DNA from: Pelagicoccus mobilis
GTDB taxonomy: Bacteria > Verrucomicrobiota > Verrucomicrobiia > Opitutales > Opitutaceae
NCBI RefSeq assembly: GCF_016595505.1
Contig: NZ_JAENIL010000029.1
Span: 34,611-98,610, forward strand
DNA length: 64,000 nt
Direction of reading: 5' to 3'
Part shown: positions 19,512 to 29,402 of the stretch, piece after piece
Position numbering within the stretch: the first letter of the stretch is position 1
Layout: the number at the start of each line of letters is the position of its first letter
Program-made: the position numbers and the translations under genes
The notes under the pieces: model-generated
The model's input: only the letters and a program-made list of their open reading frames with translations
Databases searched by the model: none
Told to the model about the DNA's origin: nothing

Positions 19512-19549
19512 AAAAACCTAGAGGCTGACCTTTCAGCCAAACCTCTAGG
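19512..19549 (-). terminator. Terminator or attenuator between TonB receptor and GPH transporter (minus strand)
   Basis: On the minus strand CCTAGAGG and CCTCTAGG (plus positions 19542-19549 and 19517-19524) form an 8-bp stem; a second nested stem (GGCTGA / TCAGCC) sits inside, and TTTTTAAA follows. It could cut transcription so that the receptor outnumbers the transporter. Confidence 0.7.
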
Positions 19550-19569
19550 CCGGTTTCATATCGATGTTA

Positions 19570-22413
19570 TTAAAAGGAGAACTTTGTAGTGAAGACAACC
19601 TTACGAGGCTCTTGCAGGCCTATGCGTTCTGGGCGGGTGGAATCCCACCAAGCTACAGTGTAAACCTGATGCTCGTCCTCGTCTAGCAGGTTGCTCACAT
19701 TGAGCTGCATACTCACGTCAGTCGTCTTTCCAAAAAACTCAGTCTCGAATTTGTACCCCGCTGAGAAATCCATAAGGAATAGGCTATTGCCTGTGATGGT
19801 CTCGCCATTAACCGTCCCAATCACGTTCTCATCCTGGTAACGCGCACCCCCGCCGAGGTACATTCCCTTAAGAGCCCCATCGGTGAAGGTGTAGTTAGTG
19901 TAGAGACTCGAACCATAACCACGTTCGCCTCGAGCCGAGAGCCCGTTAAACGACACTTCTTGGTTCACATAATCCATCATCCAACCGATGTGGTTTCCAA
20001 GCGTATCCCAGTCACCTCCACCAAAGTTGTAGTCCGCTCCAGCGACATCGACCCAATACGCTGTCGCTTCGTCAGCCCAAGCAGCCACTTCGGACATGAT
20101 TCCGTTTTTCACGACATCCGTCTTGGAAACATTGAAGACAAAACGCCAATTATCCGTCGGGTTGGCAATCATCTCAAGTTCGAGACCTTCTGAGGAACGG
20201 TTTTCGAGGTACGCATTCGCATCGAGGATGCGTGCGTCACGATCCGCAGCCGAGATCAACCCGTCGTTGAAAAACTCCCACAAGAAGCGGTTGTTTCGGC
20301 TTGTGATATCCGCGTTGATGTTCCCCCACTCCGAAGTATTGTCGTAATCGGTTTCGTAGTAGTTGAGAGTCGCATACAACTTTCCTTCGAAAAGATCGAA
20401 CTTAACACCAACATCGGTTCCGCTTCCCTCCGGCATAGGAGGCAAACCGATTCCGATAATGCGTTGGTTAACGCTCGGCAATTGACGACTATTCGACTGA
20501 TTCGCATAGAGGGAAACGGCTTCGTTTATGTGATACACAGCACCGAGAGAACGCGTGTTTGCCGCGAAATCCTCAGTAGTGACGTTGTTAGGATCCAAAG
20601 CCCACATTCCGTTTGAGTCACGCATCGACTCCAAACTACGGTAGGATAACTCGTCGCGTCGTAGTCCGATCGTAGTCACGAGCTTGCGATCGAGCCAATG
20701 ACTCTGTAAAGCGGCAAGCAGAGTATCCTGCTCCTGATCCGAGTTGTTTATTTCCTGGTTTGGAGCCCAACCCGAGGTCAGCGTTTGACCCGTTACAGGA
20801 TCCGTCACGCCCACGAGTCCGGTTTCCCAAGATGACGCACGGATATCGGAGGACACACCTTCTTCGAAGTAGTAGCGACGGAATACGCGATTGGAGTCAA
20901 ACTCAGCAGCACTGTCGAATGGGTTTCCTACAAAAACCTCCGCATCCTCTTGGCTATGATAGTCTCTCCACGAACGCTGAGCCATGAGAGCGAAGCGATG
21001 TGTAGCAAATTCACCTGTTTCAAAGTTATATGCGAGAGTACCACGAAGATTGTCGATATCCGTGATTTGGGTACGGCGGGTCCAATTGTTTTCCACGTAA
21101 AGCTGTCCTGCATACGGATTCGCTTCCCAAGTTGGCAGCCAGTTGCTAGCGTCGCCCCAGATGTTAGTAGCATCTCCCAAATAGCCGTAGCGAGTCATGT
21201 TCCCCGCATTTGGATCGTATCCACGAAAATCGCTATCCTGATGATTAAACGATAGCTCTAGGGTGAGATCGTCAGAAATCTGCGACTCGAAGTTTGCGGT
21301 GTAGGTTACATAATCCGTATCCCGCTGAGCGCCTGGGCCTCCTAGATTGGATTCGATTGGAACAATCTGCAGGTTTTCCTCGGTCATCTCAAGGTGGCCC
21401 CAACTTTGATTGTTAAGGTACGTGAAGGGCATTCCTTGCCAGTTCATAAGCGTACCATCATTTTCAATGTAAACGAGGTGCTCACTCCATGTTTGTCGAA
21501 TCGAGTCGCTTACAGGCCAATCCCACTGAGCTCCGTCGTAAGTCGGTCGTCCGGCTTCGCGCCAGGCCCAAGCTTGGTCGATAGCAAGCCATGGTCGTGC
21601 TACGTTATCCTCTACGTTGCCTGATTCGAACTCGGCTCGAATCTTGTTCTTTTCGTTAACCTGATACGTCGCAGCGAGGTGAATACGCTCCGCGTCGTAA
21701 GATTCGAATTCACGCCAACTTTCGCTATCCTCTTTCATGGCGTTGAGGCGAAGGGCAAATTTGTCCTCCACGAGGACACGGTTCAAATCAACTGTTCCAC
21801 GCAAGCGATCCCAACTTCCAATAGAAAGGGAGAACTCATCCTGGGTTTCTCCGAGAATCGCCTTCTTTGTAGTTGTGTTAACAATACCTCCTGCAGATCC
21901 AAAACCGAACAGAATCGAATTCGGACCACGCGACTGGTCAACGCGATCAACATTGTAGAAGTCAGACGAAGTTTCCCAATCAAAGTAATTACGGGCATAA
22001 CTTGCCGGTAATCCGCGGATACGCAACTGCCACTCCTCATTCCCAATCATCGGGTTACCATTGAAGTTAGGAGCTGAATCTCCATACTCAGGGACCGAGT
22101 TGTTCGAGTAGAGCATGATATCCTTCATGCTTGTCGCGCCCAAATCGTCCAGAAACTCTTTAGTCAAAACAGATACCGCTGCTCCGGTATCCTTAAGAGA
22201 TGTATTTAAGCGGCTTCCCGCTAGAGTGTTCTGAGCTCGATATCCTTGGTCGTCCGCAGCGACCACTTCAAATGGGGATAGAGTAAATACGTCTTCATCT
22301 TCCTCTACCTGAGCGTTAACCGCCACAGTTAACTGGCTGGCAATAAGTCCACCGGCCAAGATGCAAGCCACCGAACGTGACCGTTTCTGTACAGTATGAT
22401 TTGGGGTTGTCAT
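19570..22413 (-). CDS. TonB-dependent receptor (Opitutae type)
   Basis: 947 residues; signal peptide about 1-35 followed by the probable TonB box DVFTLSPFEV (41-50). The plug contains NTLAGSRLNTSLKDTGAAVSV, LTKEFLDDLG, VDQSRGPNSILFGFGSAGG and VNTTTKKA; the barrel ends in TTKFSF. Size and sequence are those of the large receptors of polysaccharide clusters. There is no SusD gene beside it. The cluster context (GPH transporter, galactanase, GH43 enzymes) suggests uptake of arabino-galacto-oligosaccharides, but the substrate cannot be read from sequence. Confidence 0.9.
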   Translation of the reverse strand: MTTPNHTVQKRSRSVACILAGGLIASQLTVAVNAQVEEDEDVFTLSPFEVVAADDQGYRAQNTLAGSRLNTSLKDTGAAVSVLTKEFLDDLGATSMKDIMLYSNNSVPEYGDSAPNFNGNPMIGNEEWQLRIRGLPASYARNYFDWETSSDFYNVDRVDQSRGPNSILFGFGSAGGIVNTTTKKAILGETQDEFSLSIGSWDRLRGTVDLNRVLVEDKFALRLNAMKEDSESWREFESYDAERIHLAATYQVNEKNKIRAEFESGNVEDNVARPWLAIDQAWAWREAGRPTYDGAQWDWPVSDSIRQTWSEHLVYIENDGTLMNWQGMPFTYLNNQSWGHLEMTEENLQIVPIESNLGGPGAQRDTDYVTYTANFESQISDDLTLELSFNHQDSDFRGYDPNAGNMTRYGYLGDATNIWGDASNWLPTWEANPYAGQLYVENNWTRRTQITDIDNLRGTLAYNFETGEFATHRFALMAQRSWRDYHSQEDAEVFVGNPFDSAAEFDSNRVFRRYYFEEGVSSDIRASSWETGLVGVTDPVTGQTLTSGWAPNQEINNSDQEQDTLLAALQSHWLDRKLVTTIGLRRDELSYRSLESMRDSNGMWALDPNNVTTEDFAANTRSLGAVYHINEAVSLYANQSNSRQLPSVNQRIIGIGLPPMPEGSGTDVGVKFDLFEGKLYATLNYYETDYDNTSEWGNINADITSRNNRFLWEFFNDGLISAADRDARILDANAYLENRSSEGLELEMIANPTDNWRFVFNVSKTDVVKNGIMSEVAAWADEATAYWVDVAGADYNFGGGDWDTLGNHIGWMMDYVNQEVSFNGLSARGERGYGSSLYTNYTFTDGALKGMYLGGGARYQDENVIGTVNGETITGNSLFLMDFSAGYKFETEFFGKTTDVSMQLNVSNLLDEDEHQVYTVAWWDSTRPERIGLQEPRKVVFTTKFSF

Positions 22414-22842
22414 GATTTTCTAGTTTCAGTTGTTAGCAAAAATTAGGCATAGCTATCGCACGGCACAAAGCATGTTCCGTATCCTATTATTAGTTACACC
22501 AATGCCGCTTTCGAATGGCACGACTTAGGCAATGGTCACGGCCTCGAGATGATTCAAAGCACCATCCGACCGGTTGGGGTAAGAGTATCGATCTTACGAT
22601 TCAGTGTTTCGGAGACCATCATCCACACACCCTAAAGTCAACTGTTTTATATTTTGCTAAACTGTTTTACTTTTTACAGACATAACCCAAATCACCCTAT
22701 CCTATTCTTTATCTGCAATTTACCTCACAAAAAACCGAAGCAGCGGAGTCTTAATTCAACAAAAAATGAAACAGTTACACAAAAACAGAGCGACCACCGA
22801 AGTGGTCGCTCCCCCCATTATTCAAACTAAACTGCCCCCAGT
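22414..22842 (-). promoter_or_regulatory. Intergenic regulatory region with two-turn direct repeats, upstream of a TonB receptor
   Basis: 429 bp between two minus-strand receptor genes, with no convincing small gene. ACTGTTTTA occurs at 22641-22649 and 22661-22669, exactly 20 bp apart, and GTAACTGTTTC occurs on the opposite strand near 22768-22778. The area is AT-rich and likely holds the promoter of the receptor ending at 19570. A terminator for the receptor upstream lies at 22781-22811. Confidence 0.5.
22781..22811 (-). terminator. Terminator of the 22843-25668 TonB receptor gene
   Basis: Perfect 10-bp stem GAGCGACCAC / GTGGTCGCTC (22788-22797 and 22802-22811) with a TTCG tetraloop when read on the minus strand, followed by TGTTTTTGTG. 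A second short palindrome, CTAAACTG-N4-CAGTTTAG (22827-22846), overlaps the stop codon. Confidence 0.85.
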
Positions 22843-25668
22843 TTAGAAGGAGTACCGTGCGCCTAGAGCGAAGGTACGGCTGATAAGCCAGTTGCCAAAA
22901 TTGTGAGTCTCAGGATATTCATAGTAGCTATGGAATTCCTCATCTGTTAGGTTCGTCGCATCAAAGGTCAACACGAAGTCTTCAGATACATTGTAGGAAA
23001 ACTGTAAGTCCAAACTCTGCTGGGCAGTGTTATATACGCCGAGTGGGTTTGCAAAAAGCCGGGCCTCGTAGTGATGGAGAAAGTCGTCTCTCCATACATA
23101 AGATAAACGAGAACTGAAACGTTCCTTCTCATACGCAAGTACTACGCTGTAAGAGGAATCGGATACAGCAAAGAAAGGTGTCGTATCAGTTCCCACGACT
23201 TCTCCTGCATCATTTGTGATTGGGATATCCTGAACCGAGTCCAAAGTCGTGTAGCTTGCTTGGATACCAAAGCCTTCGGCCCAATCCGGCAGGTTCTCAG
23301 GAAACCACACCAGTCCAAACTCCAAACCATCGAGTTCTCCATTGGAAGCATTATCCGGTTGCGATAGGATGTAGTCGTAGTTTTCGTAGTTAACACGATT
23401 TACGAAATCGATCACGAGACCATCTATCTTTCGCTTAAATGCGGTTGCATACACAAGATTCGCTCCCTTCTCTCCGAAGTAACGTTCGATCGAAAGATCA
23501 TAATTTTTCGACTCCGTAGGAGCGAGATTAGGATTGCCTCCAGATGCTGTACCATAGCCGATGTTAGTAACATCCTCAACGTATGTAATATTTGGATTCA
23601 ACGCACCAAATCCTGGATACCGGACCGTTTCGCCATAACTAGCTCGTAAACGGAGGTCAGGTGTAATATCGTAGAGAACAACAGCACTCGGAAGAAGCGA
23701 GTCACCACTAGTCGAAGCAGTCGAAGTAATAAAATCTAGGTCTCGGTCTACTTCAACATAACGCAGACCAACCTGACCACTCAACGCTTGGTCGCCAAGA
23801 TCGACCATGAAGTCAGATTGAATGTAAGCAGCAAGAGTCTCCTCTTCGATTTCAAAATTCTTGGCGATCACGAGTTCCGAGGAAGTCGGGTATCCATACA
23901 AACTACGAACTCTGTCCCTTTCTGTGCTGAGGTAATCCGCGTTGATTACCATTGCTGAGGCAGGAATGTCGGTGCGACCGTCGTAGTATCCAGAGTTAAC
24001 ATGCTGCAACTCCGGGTAGTTGGCCAATGGCTGATTTAAGTGGGAGACACCACTTCGATATTCAGCCTCGGAAGCACTGCGATTATCATAGCGTAGACCA
24101 AATGCAATATTCTCCAAGAACCCCTCTCTGAGCTCATAAACGCCATCTACCTTGAATTCAGTCGCATCACCTTCATCGCGGTCCGCATTGTCAAAAAACG
24201 GTCCGATATTCCAAAGTTCGGCGACGGTTAGGTCACTCTCATCAAGAGGAGTGTTCGGATCGTCTCCGAAACTGAAGGCTGGAACGCCCCCCCCTGCATT
24301 GAAGTCTACAGAAATGCTTGGAGGAATACGATTCGTTTGAATCGCGAGGAAGTCTACCGAGAACTCACTCTTCTGATGCGAAAGATCAGCAGTCAAGGAG
24401 AGCTTATCCCCAACTTGCCATTCACCGGAAAGGGCATAGAGGTAACTATCTGTCTTTTGCTCAGTACGGTCACCACTCATGAAAGAGAATGGATTTCCGA
24501 CAGTACGCTCCTTGATGATGTTTGTTCCCGGAATCAGCTCAAAGTCGCCAGGATTACCCCACCAGTCCGCAAGCGAAAACATGAGATTATTATTAAAGCT
24601 CTCACGGTAGCCGTTGTAGAACGCTTCGAAGGTGTAGGTCGAATTGTCATCTGGGGCAAACTGCAGCGACAGGTTCGCAGCTGGACGTTCCCGCTTACCA
24701 TAAAAGTCTGCGGAGAATACCGCATCACGCGTTAAATAGTATGGCACGTCCTGAGTTGCTCCACCACTCACAGGTGTCAAAGGCAAAGTCGCCCCCTCAT
24801 CGAACGGCAAGCCCGCCTCGAGACCTGGCTGCCACAAGGGATTCTCAACTGCTGACGGATGTGTAGTGAAAAAGCGCTCTAACGGAGCGAAAGAAAAATC
24901 CGCAGGAGGCGTTTCAGTAGCGAATGGTACCATCGCCCCTGCCGTGATACTCTTGTCCGTCCAGTTAGACTCGGCGAAGGAAACGTTAAAGAGTGCGCCA
25001 AACTTACCCTGATCCGTTTCCCAAACGTTTGAGAAGAGGGCACTGACGTTCGGGTCGAACTCGTCAGCGAGTTCGGAATAGATTCCACGGGCCGCCAAGA
25101 CAGTTTTCTTTCCATCGAAATTAAAAGGACGCTGAGTACGGACATCGATAACGCCCGCGATGCCATGCTCAATTTGGGAAGCGGAGCGCGTCTTGTGTAC
25201 GTTCACTCGGTTCACCAAGGAAGCTGGTATGTCAGCCAATGCAACGGAACGACCAGACGCTGTGAAGATGTTACGGCCGTTGACCGTTGTAGTTACATCA
25301 TTGAGACCGCGGATCGTCACAGTGTTCACTTCACCACGGGCACGATCCGTCGTCTGTACGCCAGCAACACGCTGCAAGGCTTCGACAACATTGTTGTCGG
25401 GAAACTTGCCGATGTCTTCCGCCACGAGAGCGTCGATCATCTGACGATTGTTCTTCTTTATCTCAACACCAGCAGCTAGGCTATCGCGAATGCTATTTTC
25501 GATAACGAATGCTTCAAGCTCAAACACCTCTCCTTCATCTTGAGCATTCAGATGACTAGCAGCACCGGAAAATCCTAAAAGAAGAGCCATCGCTAGACTT
25601 AAGGTCTTACGGTCCCTTCGGCTTGGGCTTTTTGCCCTGGGGTATGAATTATCAATCATAGGGGTCAT
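22843..25668 (-). CDS. TonB-dependent receptor (Xanthomonas/Caulobacter type)
   Basis: 941 residues with a long positively charged N-terminus and signal region to about residue 42. The probable TonB box EVFELEAFVI is at 47-56. Then come plug motifs typical of the carbohydrate TonB-Xanth-Caul group: DALVAEDIGKFPDNNVVEAL, RVAGVQTTDRARGE, VNTVTIRGL, RNIFTASGR and IAGVIDVRTQRPF. The barrel ends in LGARYSF. It follows the GH43 gene after 118 bp on the same strand, so it may be part of the GPH-GH43-GH43 operon. Likely role: uptake of arabinan-derived oligomers (inference). Confidence 0.9.
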   Translation of the reverse strand: MTPMIDNSYPRAKSPSRRDRKTLSLAMALLLGFSGAASHLNAQDEGEVFELEAFVIENSIRDSLAAGVEIKKNNRQMIDALVAEDIGKFPDNNVVEALQRVAGVQTTDRARGEVNTVTIRGLNDVTTTVNGRNIFTASGRSVALADIPASLVNRVNVHKTRSASQIEHGIAGVIDVRTQRPFNFDGKKTVLAARGIYSELADEFDPNVSALFSNVWETDQGKFGALFNVSFAESNWTDKSITAGAMVPFATETPPADFSFAPLERFFTTHPSAVENPLWQPGLEAGLPFDEGATLPLTPVSGGATQDVPYYLTRDAVFSADFYGKRERPAANLSLQFAPDDNSTYTFEAFYNGYRESFNNNLMFSLADWWGNPGDFELIPGTNIIKERTVGNPFSFMSGDRTEQKTDSYLYALSGEWQVGDKLSLTADLSHQKSEFSVDFLAIQTNRIPPSISVDFNAGGGVPAFSFGDDPNTPLDESDLTVAELWNIGPFFDNADRDEGDATEFKVDGVYELREGFLENIAFGLRYDNRSASEAEYRSGVSHLNQPLANYPELQHVNSGYYDGRTDIPASAMVINADYLSTERDRVRSLYGYPTSSELVIAKNFEIEEETLAAYIQSDFMVDLGDQALSGQVGLRYVEVDRDLDFITSTASTSGDSLLPSAVVLYDITPDLRLRASYGETVRYPGFGALNPNITYVEDVTNIGYGTASGGNPNLAPTESKNYDLSIERYFGEKGANLVYATAFKRKIDGLVIDFVNRVNYENYDYILSQPDNASNGELDGLEFGLVWFPENLPDWAEGFGIQASYTTLDSVQDIPITNDAGEVVGTDTTPFFAVSDSSYSVVLAYEKERFSSRLSYVWRDDFLHHYEARLFANPLGVYNTAQQSLDLQFSYNVSEDFVLTFDATNLTDEEFHSYYEYPETHNFGNWLISRTFALGARYSF

Positions 25669-25786
25669 GATATGTCTGTATGTTATATGTAGCTAATTTG
25701 TTTTCAAGCGAATGGAGCTAAGCTCCTCCAATTATCAGTGCGCGATTCTTCTTCGAACCCCGCCAAGTAATTCAAAGTTTCTTCCA

Positions 25787-26869
25787 TCAATCCTCATTTT
25801 CCGCTGTTTCCTCTGCAGTTGAATCGCCCGACAACACAGGCCATCCATCCACCGACCACGACAACTCTTCAATTAGGAGTTTCGGCAATCCCTTCTCTGT
25901 TAGTCCGTCGTATCCATGAAAAACGAGATACTCCTTCCCGTCGAAAGCGCACACCGAGTTGTGCCCCAACCCTTGCCAGCGCTCATCACCCTCGTTCAAC
26001 AAGCGTCCGCCTCCATCGTCCATATCAACGCCTGCATCATCAACGTAAGGTCCGGTTACAGACTTTGATCGCCCAACGACTATTTTGTAGGTGCTTTCCT
26101 TTCCTCGGCAACAGAAGTCAACCGACGCAAAGAGATAATAGAAATCTCCCTTGCGATAGATGAACGGCCCTTCAATGGCTGTATTTCCAGATTCGAACCC
26201 AACCAATTGGCCTTCCTCAGACTTGACCGGAACCTGAACACGACTCGCAATCGATACGAGGTTTTCTTCCTCGCCGATTGGAGCATCTAGACTGTCTTTT
26301 AGTCGTACAATCTTCAGTCCACTCCAAAAAGATCCAAAAGATAAATACGGCCTACCCTCATCATCAACGATCAAGTTTGGGTCGATCGCGTTCCAATCAT
26401 TCTCATCTGGCTTCGAACGCAAGACGATCCCCTCATCCACCCAATTGTAATCTGGATGGGACGAATCTAGCGTCACGTTTGTAGCCAAACCAATACACGA
26501 GTCATTGGTACCGAAACGGGATACAGAGTAATACAAATAGTACTTTCCATCCCTAAGGCTGATATCGGGTGCCCAAAAATGTCCGTTGAATCCGGATACC
26601 GTTTCAGTTGTCCAGTCGGGAATATCCGGAAACACGGGGTCTTGCATCGACCAGGATGAAAAGTCATCCGACTTCCAAACCGAGATACCTGGCCCCGTGG
26701 TGAAGAGATAATAGCTATCCCCTTCCTTAACAATTACTGGATCATGAGCCACCACATCCAGTTGCGGCACATTCACTCGAGCTCTTACAACTGCTGGCTC
26801 ATCTGCCCAAACAATCAACCCGACAAGCCCGAACAGCAGGGCCAGTAAACCTACGGAATAAATCCTCAT
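25787..26869 (-). CDS. GH43 arabinan endo-1,5-alpha-L-arabinosidase-like, exported
   Basis: 360 residues; hydrophobic signal at about 5-22. One propeller with GH43 residues: Asp43 in VVAHDPVIVKEGDSYYLF, an Asp in WNAIDPNLIVDDEGRPYLSF and a Glu in AIEGPFIYRKGDFYYLF. The segments NGHFWAPDISLRDGKYYLYYS and GLGHNSVCAFDGKEYLVFHGYD match single-domain endo-arabinanases. The start lies 9 bp after the stop of the cytoplasmic GH43 gene, so the two are co-transcribed. The acidic tail (EETAENED) is unremarkable. Confidence 0.88.
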   Translation of the reverse strand: MRIYSVGLLALLFGLVGLIVWADEPAVVRARVNVPQLDVVAHDPVIVKEGDSYYLFTTGPGISVWKSDDFSSWSMQDPVFPDIPDWTTETVSGFNGHFWAPDISLRDGKYYLYYSVSRFGTNDSCIGLATNVTLDSSHPDYNWVDEGIVLRSKPDENDWNAIDPNLIVDDEGRPYLSFGSFWSGLKIVRLKDSLDAPIGEEENLVSIASRVQVPVKSEEGQLVGFESGNTAIEGPFIYRKGDFYYLFASVDFCCRGKESTYKIVVGRSKSVTGPYVDDAGVDMDDGGGRLLNEGDERWQGLGHNSVCAFDGKEYLVFHGYDGLTEKGLPKLLIEELSWSVDGWPVLSGDSTAEETAENED

Positions 26870-26878
26870 AATAAGACC

Positions 26879-27838
26879 CTAAAATTCAACTGCCCCAGTG
26901 AACAGAGGCATACCATCCTCATCCCACGCTAATTTCTTCACAAACGTGTGCCTATTCGGATCCCACAACGGATCTCCCACGATTTCCGTGTACTCGCGTG
27001 CGTGATACACGAGAAGATCGTCTTCTCCATTCTCGGAAACCGTGAAACTGTTGTGCCCAGGACCGAAGTGATTGGATTCGAGATCCGAACAAAGCACCGG
27101 CGTCTTGCTCTTAGTCCAACTCTTTGAATCGAGCAAATCGCTGCATTCGTCCGCATACAGCAATCCCATAGCATAGTTCTCATCAGTCGCGCTAGCCGAG
27201 TAGGATAGGAAGATCCTACTGTTCCGCTTTAAAACAGAAGGTCCTTCATTCACCCAGAAGCCCCGCACTTCCCATTCATACTCAGGGATACTCAATCGAA
27301 CAGGCTCGGAAGCTAAGACATAAGGCGATTCCATCTTAGCGATGTACAGGTTCGAATTCCCTTCGATCCCCCTCTCCTTCTGAGCCCAAACATAGTAGAG
27401 TTCTTGGCGATGCTCGAACACAGTTGCATCCAAGCAAAAGGTATCGATTCCAGAATCGACTCGAATGGGACCGATCCACTTCCCTTCCAATGGGTTCACT
27501 GCATTCGTATGGGCAACGTACATACGGTGCTGAAACAGATCATCCTTGATCTCACGTGAAGGAGCCGCGGCAAAATATATGTACCAAACACCATTTACGA
27601 AGTGAATCTCGGGGGCCCAGATTAGCTCAGAATAAGGACCTTTAGACGGCTTCGTCCAAACCGTCACCTTCTCCGCATCCGCTAGCCCTCGAATCGTTTT
27701 AGCACGTCTTAATTCCAATCGGTCATATTCAGGTACAGACGCTGAGAAATAGTAATAGCCATCCGGACCGCGTAAGATGTGCGGGTCTGCCCGTTGCTCG
27801 ATAAGGGGCTGTATCTTTCGTTCAATCGTTTTGCTCAT
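26879..27838 (-). CDS. GH43 exo-arabinofuranosidase-like, without signal peptide
   Basis: 319 residues, a single propeller with no export signal. LIEQRADPHILRGPDGYYYF gives the likely catalytic base Asp18; LIWAPEIHFVNGVWYIYFAA and LDATVFEHRQELYYVWAQKE follow. It is closely related along its whole length to the N-terminal half of the secreted protein at 412-2367, so this is an intracellular and extracellular paralogue pair. Likely function is removal of arabinose from short arabino-oligosaccharides after import. It starts 5 bp after the GPH transporter stop. Confidence 0.87.
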   Translation of the reverse strand: MSKTIERKIQPLIEQRADPHILRGPDGYYYFSASVPEYDRLELRRAKTIRGLADAEKVTVWTKPSKGPYSELIWAPEIHFVNGVWYIYFAAAPSREIKDDLFQHRMYVAHTNAVNPLEGKWIGPIRVDSGIDTFCLDATVFEHRQELYYVWAQKERGIEGNSNLYIAKMESPYVLASEPVRLSIPEYEWEVRGFWVNEGPSVLKRNSRIFLSYSASATDENYAMGLLYADECSDLLDSKSWTKSKTPVLCSDLESNHFGPGHNSFTVSENGEDDLLVYHAREYTEIVGDPLWDPNRHTFVKKLAWDEDGMPLFTGAVEF

Positions 27839-27843
27839 GATAC

Positions 27844-29220
27844 TTAAACAGTGTGAAGACTCTTCTTGCTGGGTACATCGTCTACGCCGAGTACATCGCT
27901 CTCGGACACCATCTTCTGGTAATACTTATCCGTGATCTTATACCGAAACATGAGGAAGCCTAAGGCCGCGTGAAAGAGCCCTGGTATGATCGTGAGCATC
28001 AGAGCGATTCCCATCATCGCGGTTTCCGTTTGCACCTGGTTCGCCACGTATCCAAAATACGCCAACAACAGTCCACTCAACAATCCTGCCAATCCACCAC
28101 CAGCTTTTTGGCAGAACGAGATTAAACCGAAGGAAATTCCGGATACACGTTTCTTGCTTTTGTCATGCCCATAATCAACCGCCTCCGCAATCGAAGACCA
28201 AAACACAGGAGCATGTAGATCTACCACAAAATTAAGGATGATATAGAGCACGAATGCCAGGGCGATGTCTCCTGGTTTGACCAAAAAGAACATAGCCAAG
28301 CTAAGTATCCCCACGGCGATCTGAGACCAACGAAACAACTTCACCTTACAGTATCGCTTGGTGATCCACGTCGAAGCCACCATCGCGACTACCGTTGCAG
28401 CAATGCCCGCACTTACGAAACTGGAAGCCATGGCCTTGCTGCCTCCCAAGTAGTACTCGCCGTAGTACAAAGCCGTACCCCCTCGGATTACGTATCCAAG
28501 AGTTCCTAACAAGCAGCAACCTGCGAGAACCAACCACTGGTCATTGCGAAACAATACCCCCAACTGTGAGAAGAACGGCTGAGGATTCACCTTGTGCTCG
28601 ATACGCTCACGCGTCGCACCGCAGCAAAACCACATGAGCAACACTCCGACCGCAGACATCAGTCCCATCGCTAGGGTGTAGCCCATTTTCTCGTCACTCC
28701 CCCATTTCGTCGCGAGCACCGGCACCGAACCAACAATTACGACATTGGCGATTTTCGCGAAAAACATCCGATACCCATTGGCGGAAAGTTTCTCCTGCGG
28801 GTCCGTGGTCAAAACGCTGATATAGGAAATGTAAGGAATCGCCACTCCAGTAAACATCAGCGTAGCCGCAAGGTAGGTCGCATAGGCCCAAACGAGCTTA
28901 CCTCCGTACTCCATGTCCGGCGTACTAAAAAGCAGCACCATCGACACCCCGTAGGGTATGGCAAGATAGGCAAAATAGGGCCTAAATCGACCAGACTTCC
29001 ATTTGAAGCGGTCAGTGATTAGTCCCATCATCGGATCGGTAAATGCGTCCACGAAACGGGCGACCAAAAAAAGGATACCCATATCAACAGGATCCAAACC
29101 GAATACGTCAGTGTAGTATTTATTGATCAAGAAGAACAGGGCCGCGACCATCACGTTGATCGACATGTCGCCTGCTCCAAATCCTACCTTTTCAATGACC
29201 GAAAGTCGTTTGCTTTGCAT
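27844..29220 (-). CDS. GPH-family sugar:cation symporter
   Basis: 458 residues with about 12 membrane segments. MelB-type features: RFVDAFTDPMMGLITDRFKWKSGRFRPY near the N-terminus and SSIAEAVDYGHDKSKKRVSGISFG in the C-terminal half. It heads the minus-strand run and is followed within a few bases by two GH43 genes, so arabinose oligomers are the likely substrate (inference). It differs clearly from the second GPH transporter at 18070-19506, which suggests separate substrates. Confidence 0.9.
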   Translation of the reverse strand: MQSKRLSVIEKVGFGAGDMSINVMVAALFFLINKYYTDVFGLDPVDMGILFLVARFVDAFTDPMMGLITDRFKWKSGRFRPYFAYLAIPYGVSMVLLFSTPDMEYGGKLVWAYATYLAATLMFTGVAIPYISYISVLTTDPQEKLSANGYRMFFAKIANVVIVGSVPVLATKWGSDEKMGYTLAMGLMSAVGVLLMWFCCGATRERIEHKVNPQPFFSQLGVLFRNDQWLVLAGCCLLGTLGYVIRGGTALYYGEYYLGGSKAMASSFVSAGIAATVVAMVASTWITKRYCKVKLFRWSQIAVGILSLAMFFLVKPGDIALAFVLYIILNFVVDLHAPVFWSSIAEAVDYGHDKSKKRVSGISFGLISFCQKAGGGLAGLLSGLLLAYFGYVANQVQTETAMMGIALMLTIIPGLFHAALGFLMFRYKITDKYYQKMVSESDVLGVDDVPSKKSLHTV

Positions 29221-29402
29221 TCTAAATAGCTCACAACCAACTCCCTAGCATCAGCGGTGCTGACTTACGGGGCAGGTTGTACAAATTGGGGTTACCGGCT
29301 CCAGTCGCCACGCATCCACGCAGCTTCAAAGAGCCTCCACAAAGCAATGCGCCCTTCCGCTCTCAAACCCGCCAAAGGAATGCAGACATATTCAACGGGA
29401 CC

